Shown one piece after another: positions 8,924 through 16,756 of a stretch of DNA of 64,000 nt. The translations under genes were made by a program, and so were the position numbers. The notes under the pieces are model-generated. The model saw nothing but the letters and a program-made list of their open reading frames with translations. It was not told where the DNA came from and did not search any database. Numbering within the stretch: the first letter of the stretch is position 1; each line of letters opens with the position of its first letter. Source of the stretch: JBCCWR01 sp039193385. Lineage in GTDB: Bacteria; Verrucomicrobiota; Verrucomicrobiia; Methylacidiphilales; JBCCWR01. The stretch spans positions 1 through 64,000 of the forward strand of contig JBCCWR010000002.1 of NCBI GenBank assembly GCA_039193385.1, read 5' to 3'.

Positions 8924-10299
8924 AGTTGCAGTAATGAGTTTTCAGGCCAGTAATCCATAATGCCCATGGTGAGAAAGCGAAACAGCAAAGAACGTGTATG
9001 CTCTATAGGATAACCTAGCTCTTCAGCGATCGCGTTAAGATTTCTCCCTCCCTTATTGACTATTTCTGCAAAGGCAAATTCCTCTTCATCAAATCCGTAG
9101 GAGACCATATGCTCAAAGCCTCGCCGCGTGTAGGCTGGCGTCCCACTGCTTTTCTTAAACTCTTCGATGTTTTCAATTTCCTCAGCCTGAATATGTCGCA
9201 GACTTTCTACCGTCCAATCGCTAATTGTTATAGGCTCTCCAATGTAGTCACGAATGAAATCTGGAAACTGGTAGAGATCCTGAAATTCAAAACGTAACCC
9301 ATCAAAAATCCAATTACGGGAAAAAAGAAAGCTCCCGAACTGACGGGTAAGATGCACGGCTTTTTCCTCACTTAGTAAATCAGCTTCATGAAGTGTCAGA
9401 AAAAACGGCTTGGATGACTGACCTTGTTCATTTGTAGCATTGTTAAGCGCCTCCTGTTGGTCAGGGGGAAAGTTTAAATTCGCTCCTTGGAGATAATCGG
9501 TCATGTTTTTAGTCGTATTAAAAGCAACCATGCCATCTTTTACATACAGTTCCTGCGGCGTTTCTTGAATGAAGGTTTTAAGCACCCCGCTCAACTTTTG
9601 CTCATCAATCGCACGCAAGACCAGCATCAGAGGAAAGTGATGCGTATTCCCACAAAAAACAAGGGAAGGACTCGTAGTCGTAGCAACTTGTAGAAGAGGC
9701 TTTGTTTTAGGGAGAGGGATTTTGCGAGTGGCAGGGGTAGGAGCAGGCGTTGGTTTCGTTGTATCTTGAACTTTCTGCTCTAACTGAGAATCTTCCAACC
9801 CAATCTTTAAAGGACGTGTTGCCGGGCGAGGCTTAAAGGCCCCCGCTGGCTGTTTTTCTGGCATGGTTTGCGGAGCAGGGATCGGTTGCGTACCAGATAT
9901 GCCATTACGCCGGAAAGTCAGAGTTGTATTGCGCAAAACAAAATTGACCGTGGCACAGAGCAGCTCAGGGGTAAATGGCTTGGTCAATGTGCGCTTTACG
10001 TTCTGAAACTTGCGTGCCGCCTCACGTATGTTCTTATTATCACTACTCAGGAATATAACAGGTATATGATCCGTATGCGCTTCACTGAGTAATTGTTCAC
10101 AGACGCGCTCGCCATTCATATCTGGCAAAATAAAATCTAGCAAAATGAGATCGGGATGTTGCGATCTGGCAAAAGCTAAACCTTCCTCGGCATTTTGCGC
10201 TGTGATCACCTCAAATTTCTTGGAGTATTTTGTCAGGCTATCTGCAATAAACGCACGCAGTGTATGGCTGTCATCAATGGTTAAAATGCGCGTATTCAT
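8920..10299 (-). CDS. Response regulator with DUF4388 domain
   Basis: 459 aa. Residues 1-125 are a receiver domain with the acidic pair in TIDDS, phospho-acceptor Asp in LILLDFILPDMNG and the conserved Lys in TLTKPF. A Pro/Lys-rich linker (about 140-205) leads to a DUF4388 domain (VLRAIDEQKLSGVLKTFI and following) and a helical C-terminal region. No output DNA-binding or enzymatic domain is seen; the architecture resembles PatA-type regulators. No histidine kinase is encoded nearby. Second gene of the operon starting at 11018, only 5 bases after the first. Confidence 0.85.
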   Translation of the reverse strand: MNTRILTIDDSHTLRAFIADSLTKYSKKFEVITAQNAEEGLAFARSQHPDLILLDFILPDMNGERVCEQLLSEAHTDHIPVIFLSSDNKNIREAARKFQNVKRTLTKPFTPELLCATVNFVLRNTTLTFRRNGISGTQPIPAPQTMPEKQPAGAFKPRPATRPLKIGLEDSQLEQKVQDTTKPTPAPTPATRKIPLPKTKPLLQVATTTSPSLVFCGNTHHFPLMLVLRAIDEQKLSGVLKTFIQETPQELYVKDGMVAFNTTKNMTDYLQGANLNFPPDQQEALNNATNEQGQSSKPFFLTLHEADLLSEEKAVHLTRQFGSFLFSRNWIFDGLRFEFQDLYQFPDFIRDYIGEPITISDWTVESLRHIQAEEIENIEEFKKSSGTPAYTRRGFEHMVSYGFDEEEFAFAEIVNKGGRNLNAIAEELGYPIEHTRSLLFRFLTMGIMDYWPENSLLQL

Positions 10300-10304
10300 C
10301 TTGC

Positions 10305-11018
10305 TTATGCGGTTACGGCCTGATTTTCATCAATTTTATGAACGGTTTCCAGCAGCAACGATTGCCAATCCGCATTCAATGTCCGTTCTGCCTTAATCGG
10401 TTCTGCCACCTCCTGCACCTTGCCCCCGCTCCAGCTCACAATAACTTGAAATGCATCCATACCTTGTCTCTCTGCCGCCTCGGCATGGATAATCTCGCCC
10501 TTCTGGATATAAAGACGTCCGGACTCGCCCTCCTTGGAAGTAAATTGTAAGACCTGAGTCGCGCGTGAAAGACACTTCAACTGAATAATATCCACACTGC
10601 TTAAATTTGAAAGAGAAGCCTGAAACTGAGCATCCGGCTGAGTGCTTTCCATCTGGCTATCATGTGCCCTTCGCAACAATTTAGCGATAGATATAGGGTT
10701 GATCGGTTTTTCGATAATTTTAAGAATGTCCAGCGCATCGATCTGTTCTTGATATTCCGCAAGGTCGCCATCCGTCATCAGCACAATCGTGGCTGCAGGC
10801 TGCGTTGTCTTAACATCACTAATAAAGTCAATGCCAGTGCCATCTTCAAGAAAGACATCCACAATATACATGGGCACCGTGTATTCACTGATAAGCACCT
10901 GTGCTTCCTCCACCGTACGAGCAGGTAATATAGTGTACTCAGAAAAATCTGCCCTCATAGCCTGAGTAAGCTGTGCCAGCAACATCTGTTGGTCTTCTAA
11001 TATCAGTATGGAGGCCAT
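10305..11018 (-). CDS. Response regulator with DUF4388 domain (PatA-like)
   Basis: 237 aa from the ATG at 11018; a TTG at 11033 is also open. Receiver domain at about residues 1-120 (ILILEDQQ; phospho-acceptor Asp in MYIVDVFLEDGTG; Lys in IIEKPINP), then DUF4388 with SGRLYIQKGEIIHAEA. First gene of a four-gene minus-strand operon (REC-DUF4388, REC-DUF4388, CNMP, CNMP) with gaps of 5 bases or overlaps of 4. Such operons combine phosphorelay and cyclic-nucleotide sensing; motility, polarity or secretion control is an inference. Confidence 0.85.
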   Translation of the reverse strand: MASILILEDQQMLLAQLTQAMRADFSEYTILPARTVEEAQVLISEYTVPMYIVDVFLEDGTGIDFISDVKTTQPAATIVLMTDGDLAEYQEQIDALDILKIIEKPINPISIAKLLRRAHDSQMESTQPDAQFQASLSNLSSVDIIQLKCLSRATQVLQFTSKEGESGRLYIQKGEIIHAEAAERQGMDAFQVIVSWSGGKVQEVAEPIKAERTLNADWQSLLLETVHKIDENQAVTA

Positions 11019-11033
11019 AATTTCTAGGAGCAC

Positions 11034-11472
11034 TAATAATCTTTAAAAACAAAGATAATAAGAAGGCTTTAGAGAAATACAAGTCAGGCTTACAGCATAA
11101 CAGAAGAATTTGTATCATGCATACTTCTTTACTAACCTATGCTTTCCTGAGCACCCGACAGCCCCACGGCCCGACATAGCATTAAAATCACATAGGACAA
11201 ACGGACCTTTGGACCTTTTTTCTTTTTCATCCTTTCTACGTTAGCTGACGGACCAGCAGTTGGTTTAGCCTGTATGATGCCTGAGAGGGCGAGTCGGATG
11301 TGTCAAATCTCCCGTGCCAAAATCTTACAGACATGGTCGTGTCCCTATTGCTTCATGCGGGTGTATATCTGCTCGTCTATAGGAATATCGATACGTTTGG
11401 TTTGCTTCGCACGTAGATAATGCTATAAATGAGCTGAAAAACAATATTATCAAGACCCAAAAGGCACTTTAA
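11034..11472. other. Gene-free divergent region with R1 repeats
   Basis: About 440 bases between the divergently transcribed signalling operon and the GH29 gene. No convincing gene. It holds an inverted pair of R1-family repeats (see 11272-11361) and must contain the promoters of both flanking units, though I cannot point to clear -35/-10 boxes. Confidence 0.6.
11272..11361. repeat. R1 dispersed repeat, facing pair
   Basis: Two R1 copies face each other. On the plus strand, 11272-11304 contains the block GAGGGCGAGTCGGATGTGTC, and 11333-11361 contains GGTCGTGTCCCTATTGC followed by TTCATGCGG, which is the reverse-strand version of CCGCATGAAGCAATAG. The same two blocks recur at 13612-13646 and 13753-13778, with further single copies near 13547, 15306, 19564, 34007 and 39201. 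This spacing is typical of REP/MITE-like doublets. Confidence 0.5.
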
Positions 11473-13332
11473 ATGTTACGAATTTCGGAATACCCCCTTT
11501 TCACAAAAATGCGTTATCTGCTTAGTATCAGTCTAACCTTAACCTGCTTAATAGCACCTATCAGTAGCTTAGCTCAAAAAGACAAGGGGATGGATGAAAT
11601 GTGGGGGGATCAAACCGCCCAACAAGTTGCTGCGGAATCCAAGCGTGGGTTGCTCTTCAAGCATGGAAACTATGCTATGTTTATACATTTCGGGCTCTAT
11701 TCTCAATTGGCCAATAAAGTAGACGGGAAAACCTACTACGGTATCGGGGAATGGATCATGAGCAATCGAATGGCCAAGATTCCACCTGAAAAATACAAAC
11801 AACTGGCTAAGACTTTTAATCCGAAAAATTTCGACGCTAAAGAGATCGCAGCCCTGGCCAAAGATGCTGGTATGAAATACATCGTTATCACAGCAAAGCA
11901 TCATGATGGTTTTGCTTTGTTTGATACCGATTACGATGATTTTAACATCGTCGATGCCACACCCTTCGGCAGGGATCCCATGCACGAGCTAGCTCAAGCC
12001 AGTCGTGACGCTGGACTGGGTTTTGGGTTTTACTACTCCCAGAACCAGGACTGGACATCTCCTGGTGCGCAGGGAGGACCTCAAAAAGATGCCAACGGCA
12101 AACCCGCTACATTCACAGAATATTTTTATCGCGAGTGTCTTCCCCAGGTAAAAGAACTCACCAGCAACTATGGGCCGCTGGAGATGATCTGGTTTGATAC
12201 GCCCGGAAATATTCCTAAAAAGCATGTCATGGAGCTTGTGGATGTGGTGAAGAAGAATCAACCCACAGCTTTGATGAATAGCCGTATTGGTCAAGGCCTG
12301 GGGGACTATGTGACCCTTGGAGATATGGAAGTGCCCATGAAGAAAGTAGAAGGTCTATGGGAGTCCGTCGATACCACAAACACCTCCTGGGCTTATGCCT
12401 GGTATGATGAGGACTGGAAATCGCCAAGGGAAATCCTGAAACGCCTGGTTGGCTGTGTAGGTCGTGGTGGCACCTACATGCTCAACATCGGACCACGTGG
12501 AGATGGAAGTGTGCCCAAGCCTGCGGCTTTGGCACTGAAAGGTGCAGGAGCGTGGATCCAGAACTACCCACAAGTAATCTATCATGCAGACCCATCCCCT
12601 TGGAACTATGGAATGCCTTGGGGAGACATTACAGCAAATGGAAGTAAACTCTTTCTATCCGTATTTGACTGGCCTGCATCAGGCCAGCTCTTCCTGGCCG
12701 GACTCAAAACCGAAATCAAAAATGCCAAAATTCTCCAGGGAAAGGAAAAATCAGAGGCTATTGGTTTTGAACAAAACGAAGGCTGGACTCGTTTTACTCT
12801 CCCGGATAAAGCTCCTGAGAAACTGGCATCTGTCATAGAGCTTGAGTTGGCTGGAGCACCCGAAGCCGATTCTACACATGGACTTGACCCAAATGTAGAA
12901 ACAAGCATCACTGGTGACTTCGCCAAGGTTGACCAAGCTAAATTGGGCAAGACGCGATGGATGGGAAAGTTTGGAGAATGGTACAGTGCCATCGTTGCTA
13001 GTAATTGGCAAAAGGGGTCAAAAACAAGTTGGGATGTATCTGTCCTGGAGCCCGGATACTATCAAGTACAATTGTCCTATCGTGATAAAGGCCTGGAGTT
13101 TAAGCAAGAAGGTGAGCAACCAGGTGGCAATCGTATTGTATGGGCAGTCGAAGTGGAAGGTGGGCAGAAGATCCAAAATCAGCTCAGTATTTACAGAGTC
13201 TTTAAAAAATACGCTGTAGGCTGGCTGCATTTTCCTAAAGCTGGTCGCTATAAAGTTCATGTCAGCAATGTCGAAGGGGCCTCCTCGACGACAGAGCTGA
13301 AAAAGATACATTTCAAAAGAGTACTTTTTTGA
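11473..13332 (+). CDS. Exported alpha-L-fucosidase, GH29 family
   Basis: 619 aa from the first ATG; an ATG at 11509 (MRYLLSISLTLTCL) would begin directly with the signal peptide and is the likelier real start. The GH29 TIM barrel occupies about residues 45-380: HFGLYS, YIVITAKHHDGFALFD and the nucleophile Asp in MIWFDTP (about residue 242 from the first ATG). The enzyme hydrolyses terminal alpha-L-fucose with retention. A C-terminal extension (about 470-619) looks like a beta-sandwich carbohydrate-binding region. It is transcribed alone, divergent from the signalling operon, and belongs functionally with the sulfatases and second GH29 at 13.8-19.4 kb. Start choice uncertain, family certain. 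Confidence 0.9.
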   Translation: MLRISEYPLFTKMRYLLSISLTLTCLIAPISSLAQKDKGMDEMWGDQTAQQVAAESKRGLLFKHGNYAMFIHFGLYSQLANKVDGKTYYGIGEWIMSNRMAKIPPEKYKQLAKTFNPKNFDAKEIAALAKDAGMKYIVITAKHHDGFALFDTDYDDFNIVDATPFGRDPMHELAQASRDAGLGFGFYYSQNQDWTSPGAQGGPQKDANGKPATFTEYFYRECLPQVKELTSNYGPLEMIWFDTPGNIPKKHVMELVDVVKKNQPTALMNSRIGQGLGDYVTLGDMEVPMKKVEGLWESVDTTNTSWAYAWYDEDWKSPREILKRLVGCVGRGGTYMLNIGPRGDGSVPKPAALALKGAGAWIQNYPQVIYHADPSPWNYGMPWGDITANGSKLFLSVFDWPASGQLFLAGLKTEIKNAKILQGKEKSEAIGFEQNEGWTRFTLPDKAPEKLASVIELELAGAPEADSTHGLDPNVETSITGDFAKVDQAKLGKTRWMGKFGEWYSAIVASNWQKGSKTSWDVSVLEPGYYQVQLSYRDKGLEFKQEGEQPGGNRIVWAVEVEGGQKIQNQLSIYRVFKKYAVGWLHFPKAGRYKVHVSNVEGASSTTELKKIHFKRVLF

Positions 13333-13457
13333 GATGTGTAGGGGAAGCAGCAAGGTAGTGAATCATCTATTGGACCACCCGATACCTCAGTAGCATCTGT
13401 GTTTTAAACAAGCTCTGGATACTATTATTTTCTGTTTGGGATATCGTGCTATTTGCG

Positions 13458-13498
13458 TGCGAAGCAACTCTCATAGCTATACAGTCATTCTCCTTTTT
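13458..13498 (+). repeat. R2 dispersed repeat (CEATLI peptide family)
   Basis: Begins TGCGAAGCAACTCTCATAG and translates as CEATLIAIQSFSFLLVLPG in a hydrophobic frame without a proper start. Related to 26401-26440 (minus strand, CEATLIVIKCLSFF) and 62342-62380 (YEATPILIKAFSF). Conservation of the peptide across three places suggests remnants of one small membrane-protein gene. Confidence 0.5.
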
Positions 13499-13546
13499 GC
13501 TGGTTCTCCCTGGAGCGGATTTGGCGGATGACTCTCTTTTCACGAT

Positions 13547-13778
13547 CGTAAATGCCATAGACGGAGACACGACGACATCTACGGATATCAACGGAACCCT
13601 TTTATAAAAATCCGCATGGTGCAATAGAGGGCGAATCAGATGTGTCAAAGCTTGAGGAGAAGAGACTTTAGAGACAACACAGTTGTAGCAAAAGGAGATA
13701 CGATAACTTGGCGATAAAGTCTCCTCTTCGAAGATCCCAAGATCTTGCACAGATAATCGTGTCGCTATTGCATAACGC
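13547..13778. repeat. R1 dispersed repeats, cluster of three copies
   Basis: Copies at 13547-13578 (ATGCCATAGACGGAGACACG), 13612-13646 (CCGCATGGTGCAATAGAGGG then CGAATCAGATGTGTC) and 13753-13778 in inverse orientation (ATCGTGTCGCTATTGCATAA). The last two form a facing pair like that at 11272-11361 but about 110 bases apart. Confidence 0.5.
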
Positions 13779-13850
13779 TATACGCCATTTTGGTAAATGT
13801 TATGAATGCTGACTCTTTCCCCCTGCACCCCGCACTCGCTATCTCGAAAA

Positions 13851-15212
13851 TTAAAGCTCTCTTTCACCATACGCCCAACCTTTCCGCACTGGATCCTTAA
13901 TGTATTTGTTCAATGAGGGATCTTTGAATGTCATACTCTTGGGCTCATACTCGACTAACTTTTGCGAGCGCAGCGCGATCGTTCCGAGAATCACCGTTTC
14001 GGTGAGTGGAGCTGCATAGTCAAAGTTAGAGCCGCAACGAGCGATCTCGCCGCGAATCTCTCCAATAATTTCGCGAACAGGTCCCCCAATGGCCCGTGGA
14101 ATGGTCTTCGGAGGCAGTTGGCGACGCATTTCCTTCCAATTCTTCGTGAGCCGGGGGCTCCCAGGACGCATGTTTGGCGAATAGATGGAATTTTTATTTC
14201 CCAGAAGCAGGCAACCGCCTTCATAGTATATTGCATTGGGATCATTCGAATCCATCTCAGGGGGAAGTTTGGGAAGTCTGCCTCCCTCGTACCAAAATAC
14301 TTTGACAGCAGGCCGGTTCGCAGCGGCAGCAAATTCGTACACATACGTCGCTGCCTCAGGTTTTGGATTCTTCACACCGTAGTCAGAACTATAATCGAGG
14401 TCGGACATGTAAACCTTGGCAGGGTAGCCAAGACTCAGAGCATATTTTGGAATGTCCAAAGTGTGACATCCGATATCTCCCAAGCCCCCAAGGCCAAATT
14501 CCCAAAACCAGCGCCAGCCTCTGGGGTGATAAGCGATGTTATAGTCTCTATAGGCCGCCGGACCTAGCCAGAGATCCCAATCTAGACTATCGGGAATCGG
14601 CTGCCCAATAGGCTGAGACTTTTTTACAGTAGAAATGTTTTTCGTAGTCCGGTTTGTCCAGGCGTGCACCTCGCGCACTTCCCCAAGAAGCCCAGCTTCA
14701 TACCATTCGCGAATGTAACGCATACCCTCTAGCGTATGGCCCTGATTACCCATTACAGTAGCGACACTGAACTTTCGCGCTGCCGCTTGCAGGGTGCGCG
14801 CTTGCCAGATATCGTGAGTGAGAGGTTTTTGAGTATGGACAGCGATCCCACGTTCCATGGCCGCATAAGTAGCAGCAAAGTGGGTGTGATCTGGTGTGCT
14901 AACAATGACTAGATCCAACTCTTTATAATGGGTATCCAGCATCTTGCGAAAATCCTTATAGCGTTTGGCATTGGGAAACGCTTTGAACCCAAGTGCACCC
15001 ACTTCGAAATCAACATCCGCTATGGCTACCACATTATGGTCCCTACAGTCGTGAAACGCAGTCTTGGCTATGCCTCCACCACCGATCAGTGCAATATTCA
15101 CCTTGAAATTTGCATTTAAGCCTGTTTTTCCAATAGAAAATGGCGAACAAATAAATGAGCCCCCTACGGCTATAGTGGTTTTTAGATAAGTTCTTCTGGA
15201 AACAGAGTTCAT
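13851..15212 (-). CDS. Gfo/Idh/MocA family oxidoreductase with Tat signal
   Basis: 453 aa from the ATG at 15212 (an upstream TTG-type extension to 15242 is less likely). The N terminus SVSRRTYLKTT followed by a hydrophobic stretch is a twin-arginine export signal, as is usual for the exported members in Planctomycetota and Verrucomicrobiota. NAD(P)-binding Rossmann motif IGGGGIAKT at about 43-51; the catalytic-site motif reads QKPLTHD instead of the classic EKP, a variant common in this exported subgroup. Members oxidise or epimerise sugars or sugar acids. It lies downstream of DUF1080 and sulfatase genes on the same strand and probably processes a monosaccharide released by that pathway. Confidence 0.88.
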   Translation of the reverse strand: MNSVSRRTYLKTTIAVGGSFICSPFSIGKTGLNANFKVNIALIGGGGIAKTAFHDCRDHNVVAIADVDFEVGALGFKAFPNAKRYKDFRKMLDTHYKELDLVIVSTPDHTHFAATYAAMERGIAVHTQKPLTHDIWQARTLQAAARKFSVATVMGNQGHTLEGMRYIREWYEAGLLGEVREVHAWTNRTTKNISTVKKSQPIGQPIPDSLDWDLWLGPAAYRDYNIAYHPRGWRWFWEFGLGGLGDIGCHTLDIPKYALSLGYPAKVYMSDLDYSSDYGVKNPKPEAATYVYEFAAAANRPAVKVFWYEGGRLPKLPPEMDSNDPNAIYYEGGCLLLGNKNSIYSPNMRPGSPRLTKNWKEMRRQLPPKTIPRAIGGPVREIIGEIRGEIARCGSNFDYAAPLTETVILGTIALRSQKLVEYEPKSMTFKDPSLNKYIKDPVRKGWAYGEREL

Positions 15213-15272
15213 CTGTAAAAAGAAAAAGCCCGCCACAAGCAAGCCATTCAGCTTGTCTTTATATTAATTGTA

Positions 15273-15362
15273 TCATTTTTTCCAGCTTTTTAAGCTCTTC
15301 GTTAAACCGCATGATGCCATAGGCGCAAACACGACCATAGCTATGAAGATAAACCGAACCAT
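15273..15362 (-). CDS. Candidate small lipoprotein (29 aa) within an R1 repeat copy
   Basis: ATG at 15362 is preceded by GGAGAGG at good spacing. The peptide has a short hydrophobic stretch ending in a lipobox-like MASC (Cys18), then a short Lys-rich tail, resembling entericidin-type mini-lipoproteins. The hydrophobic/lipobox part is encoded by the R1 repeat (15306-15338), so it could instead be a chance frame or the start of a decayed larger gene. No homology is known to me. Confidence 0.3.
   Translation of the reverse strand: MVRFIFIAMVVFAPMASCGLTKSLKSWKK
15306..15338 (-). repeat. R1 dispersed repeat, single copy
   Basis: Plus-strand text begins ACCGCATGATGCCATAGG and ends ACACGACCAT. On the minus strand it reads ATGGTCGTGT...GCATCATGCGG, matching the plus-strand copy at 11333-11361 and others. 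Confidence 0.5.
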
Positions 15363-15417
15363 TTGTTCCTCTCCAATCAAGATAATTTATTGCACTTAAT
15401 GTTTGAATTCGGGTGCG

Positions 15418-16467
15418 CTATAAAGACTTTACCCAGAAATTGCGAAACTGGATTCGGTGGCCGTGGTCTTGCAAAAGGATGGGCGCCGGACCTTGGATGT
15501 GTGGCTTGAGACGGTTAAGTTCGGTGAATCCGGAACGCTCAAATATCTCTTGGTCTTTATGAATGAGTTCGCCGTTATGGTAAACGGTGATTTCAGGTGC
15601 CTGTATCAATTTTCCTGATTCATCGAATTGAGCGGCTCGAAAAGTAATATCGTAAGTCTGCCATTGCCCCGGCGGGCGGCTGCGATTCACTTTTGACGGA
15701 GCTACGCGATAGATTGAGCCTGCTTCTGTCCATCCAGATTCAAAACCATAGCTATCGAGTATTTGAACTTCATATGCGTTTTGGATAAAAATGCCACTGT
15801 TGCCACGCCCCTGTCCGGAATGTTCGGGCTCGTAGGGGAGCTTGAATTCGAGGTGAATCTCGCAGTCTGCATAGACATTTTTCGTAAACAGATGGCCCCC
15901 ACTCTTGTTGCCTTCTTTGCGAGGAAAGGTCTCTAGGACGCCTCCGGGCAGCAGCTCCCAAGTAGCGGGTTTACCGTCACCATGTTCGAAACCTGACAAA
16001 GTGTCTGCAGGCAGAATAACATCCGCACCCTCGGGTGCTTTACGTCTCAATGTTTGCGAGATTCGCACGACTCTTTTGAGTTCGAAGGGCAATTCATCAA
16101 CTTTACCTTTACCCCGTTTCATCGTTCGTTTGCCCTTCCAGCCATCAGGCCCGAGTTCAAACTCCCATTGCTTATCTTTATACTGAATGATTCCATCTAG
16201 GGGCTTGAGCACCTTTTCAAAATCAAGATTCGCGCGGCGCTCGAATGCATTCATCATTTTCACATGGAACGCTCCTCCATTCACCCCAACCACTTGGGCA
16301 ACGATTGAGGGATTATCGAAACCATAAGATTTGGGCGGAGCATCAATATAAGCGCCCTGCCAGTCTCCCATAATTAGGGGCACCTCATCGGCATGCAAGA
16401 CCGTCAGCAAGACACAGGTAAGGATTGAGAATGGAAAAAATGTAAAACGAAGTGAGGCGGTTAACAT
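15418..16467 (-). CDS. DUF1080 (3-keto-disaccharide hydrolase-like) exported protein
   Basis: 349 aa with an N-terminal signal peptide (about residues 1-26). The C-terminal about 190 residues form the DUF1080 concanavalin-like domain: YADCEIHLEFKLPY, RGNSGIFIQNAYEVQILDSYG, and the closing ILLQDHGHRIQFRNFWVKSL. Family members hydrolyse 3-keto-glycosides or bind glycans. The N-terminal about 130 residues are a separate domain. It sits between a Gfo/Idh/MocA enzyme, which can produce 3-keto sugars, and a sulfatase, a pairing frequent in PVC polysaccharide loci. Confidence 0.88.
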   Translation of the reverse strand: MLTASLRFTFFPFSILTCVLLTVLHADEVPLIMGDWQGAYIDAPPKSYGFDNPSIVAQVVGVNGGAFHVKMMNAFERRANLDFEKVLKPLDGIIQYKDKQWEFELGPDGWKGKRTMKRGKGKVDELPFELKRVVRISQTLRRKAPEGADVILPADTLSGFEHGDGKPATWELLPGGVLETFPRKEGNKSGGHLFTKNVYADCEIHLEFKLPYEPEHSGQGRGNSGIFIQNAYEVQILDSYGFESGWTEAGSIYRVAPSKVNRSRPPGQWQTYDITFRAAQFDESGKLIQAPEITVYHNGELIHKDQEIFERSGFTELNRLKPHIQGPAPILLQDHGHRIQFRNFWVKSL

Positions 16468-16730
16468 GATTTTTTTATATAGTAAGTTTCTTTACCGGAT
16501 TCAAGTAGATCAGTGAGAACCCTGAAATGACTCCTACAATCCCCAGGCAGTTTTGATCTGAAAGACATCTTGTTAGTAAAATTGGCCAAATTGAAATTCC
16601 GGCTCATCTGAGATCGGCCTCCGAAACGGGTGTATCCTACATTTAGACGACCGATCCAGCCCTGGATTCGATCGTCAGGGAAAAGAGATATACAACCTAA
16701 AAAGAACAGTAGTCTGCGTAAAGGACGCAT
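16461..16730 (-). CDS. Possible small exported protein, doubtful
   Basis: 89 aa from ATG 16730 (frame open to 16760) with a Sec-like N terminus (MRPLRRLLFFLGCISLF). It fills the 290-base gap between the sulfatase stop and the DUF1080 start, overlapping the latter by 7 bases. No recognisable family, no ribosome binding site; it may be non-coding spacer. Confidence 0.3.
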   Translation of the reverse strand: MRPLRRLLFFLGCISLFPDDRIQGWIGRLNVGYTRFGGRSQMSRNFNLANFTNKMSFRSKLPGDCRSHFRVLTDLLESGKETYYIKKSC

Positions 16731-16756
16731 GCTAACAATCAAACCTATATAAAAAA

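Larger units (their letters stand above)
13333..13850. other. Gene-free region with R1 and R2 repeats
   Basis: About 520 bases between convergent genes. It carries an R2 element (13458-13498) and three R1 copies (13547-13578, 13612-13646, 13753-13778). A 127-codon minus-strand frame (13367-13750) crosses these repeats but has no homologous look, no ribosome binding site and low-complexity composition, so I do not call it a gene. Confidence 0.6.

Noticed and set aside
11353..11412. Short minus-strand peptide KQTKRIDIPIDEQIYTRMK resembling a ribbon-helix-helix antitoxin
   Set aside because: Only about 20 residues before a stop, no start codon context, and it overlaps an R1 repeat; too little to call a gene remnant.
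13367..13750. 127-codon open frame on the minus strand
   Set aside because: It crosses several R1/R2 repeat copies, has no ribosome binding site and no protein-like domain pattern; the length is attributable to the repeats.
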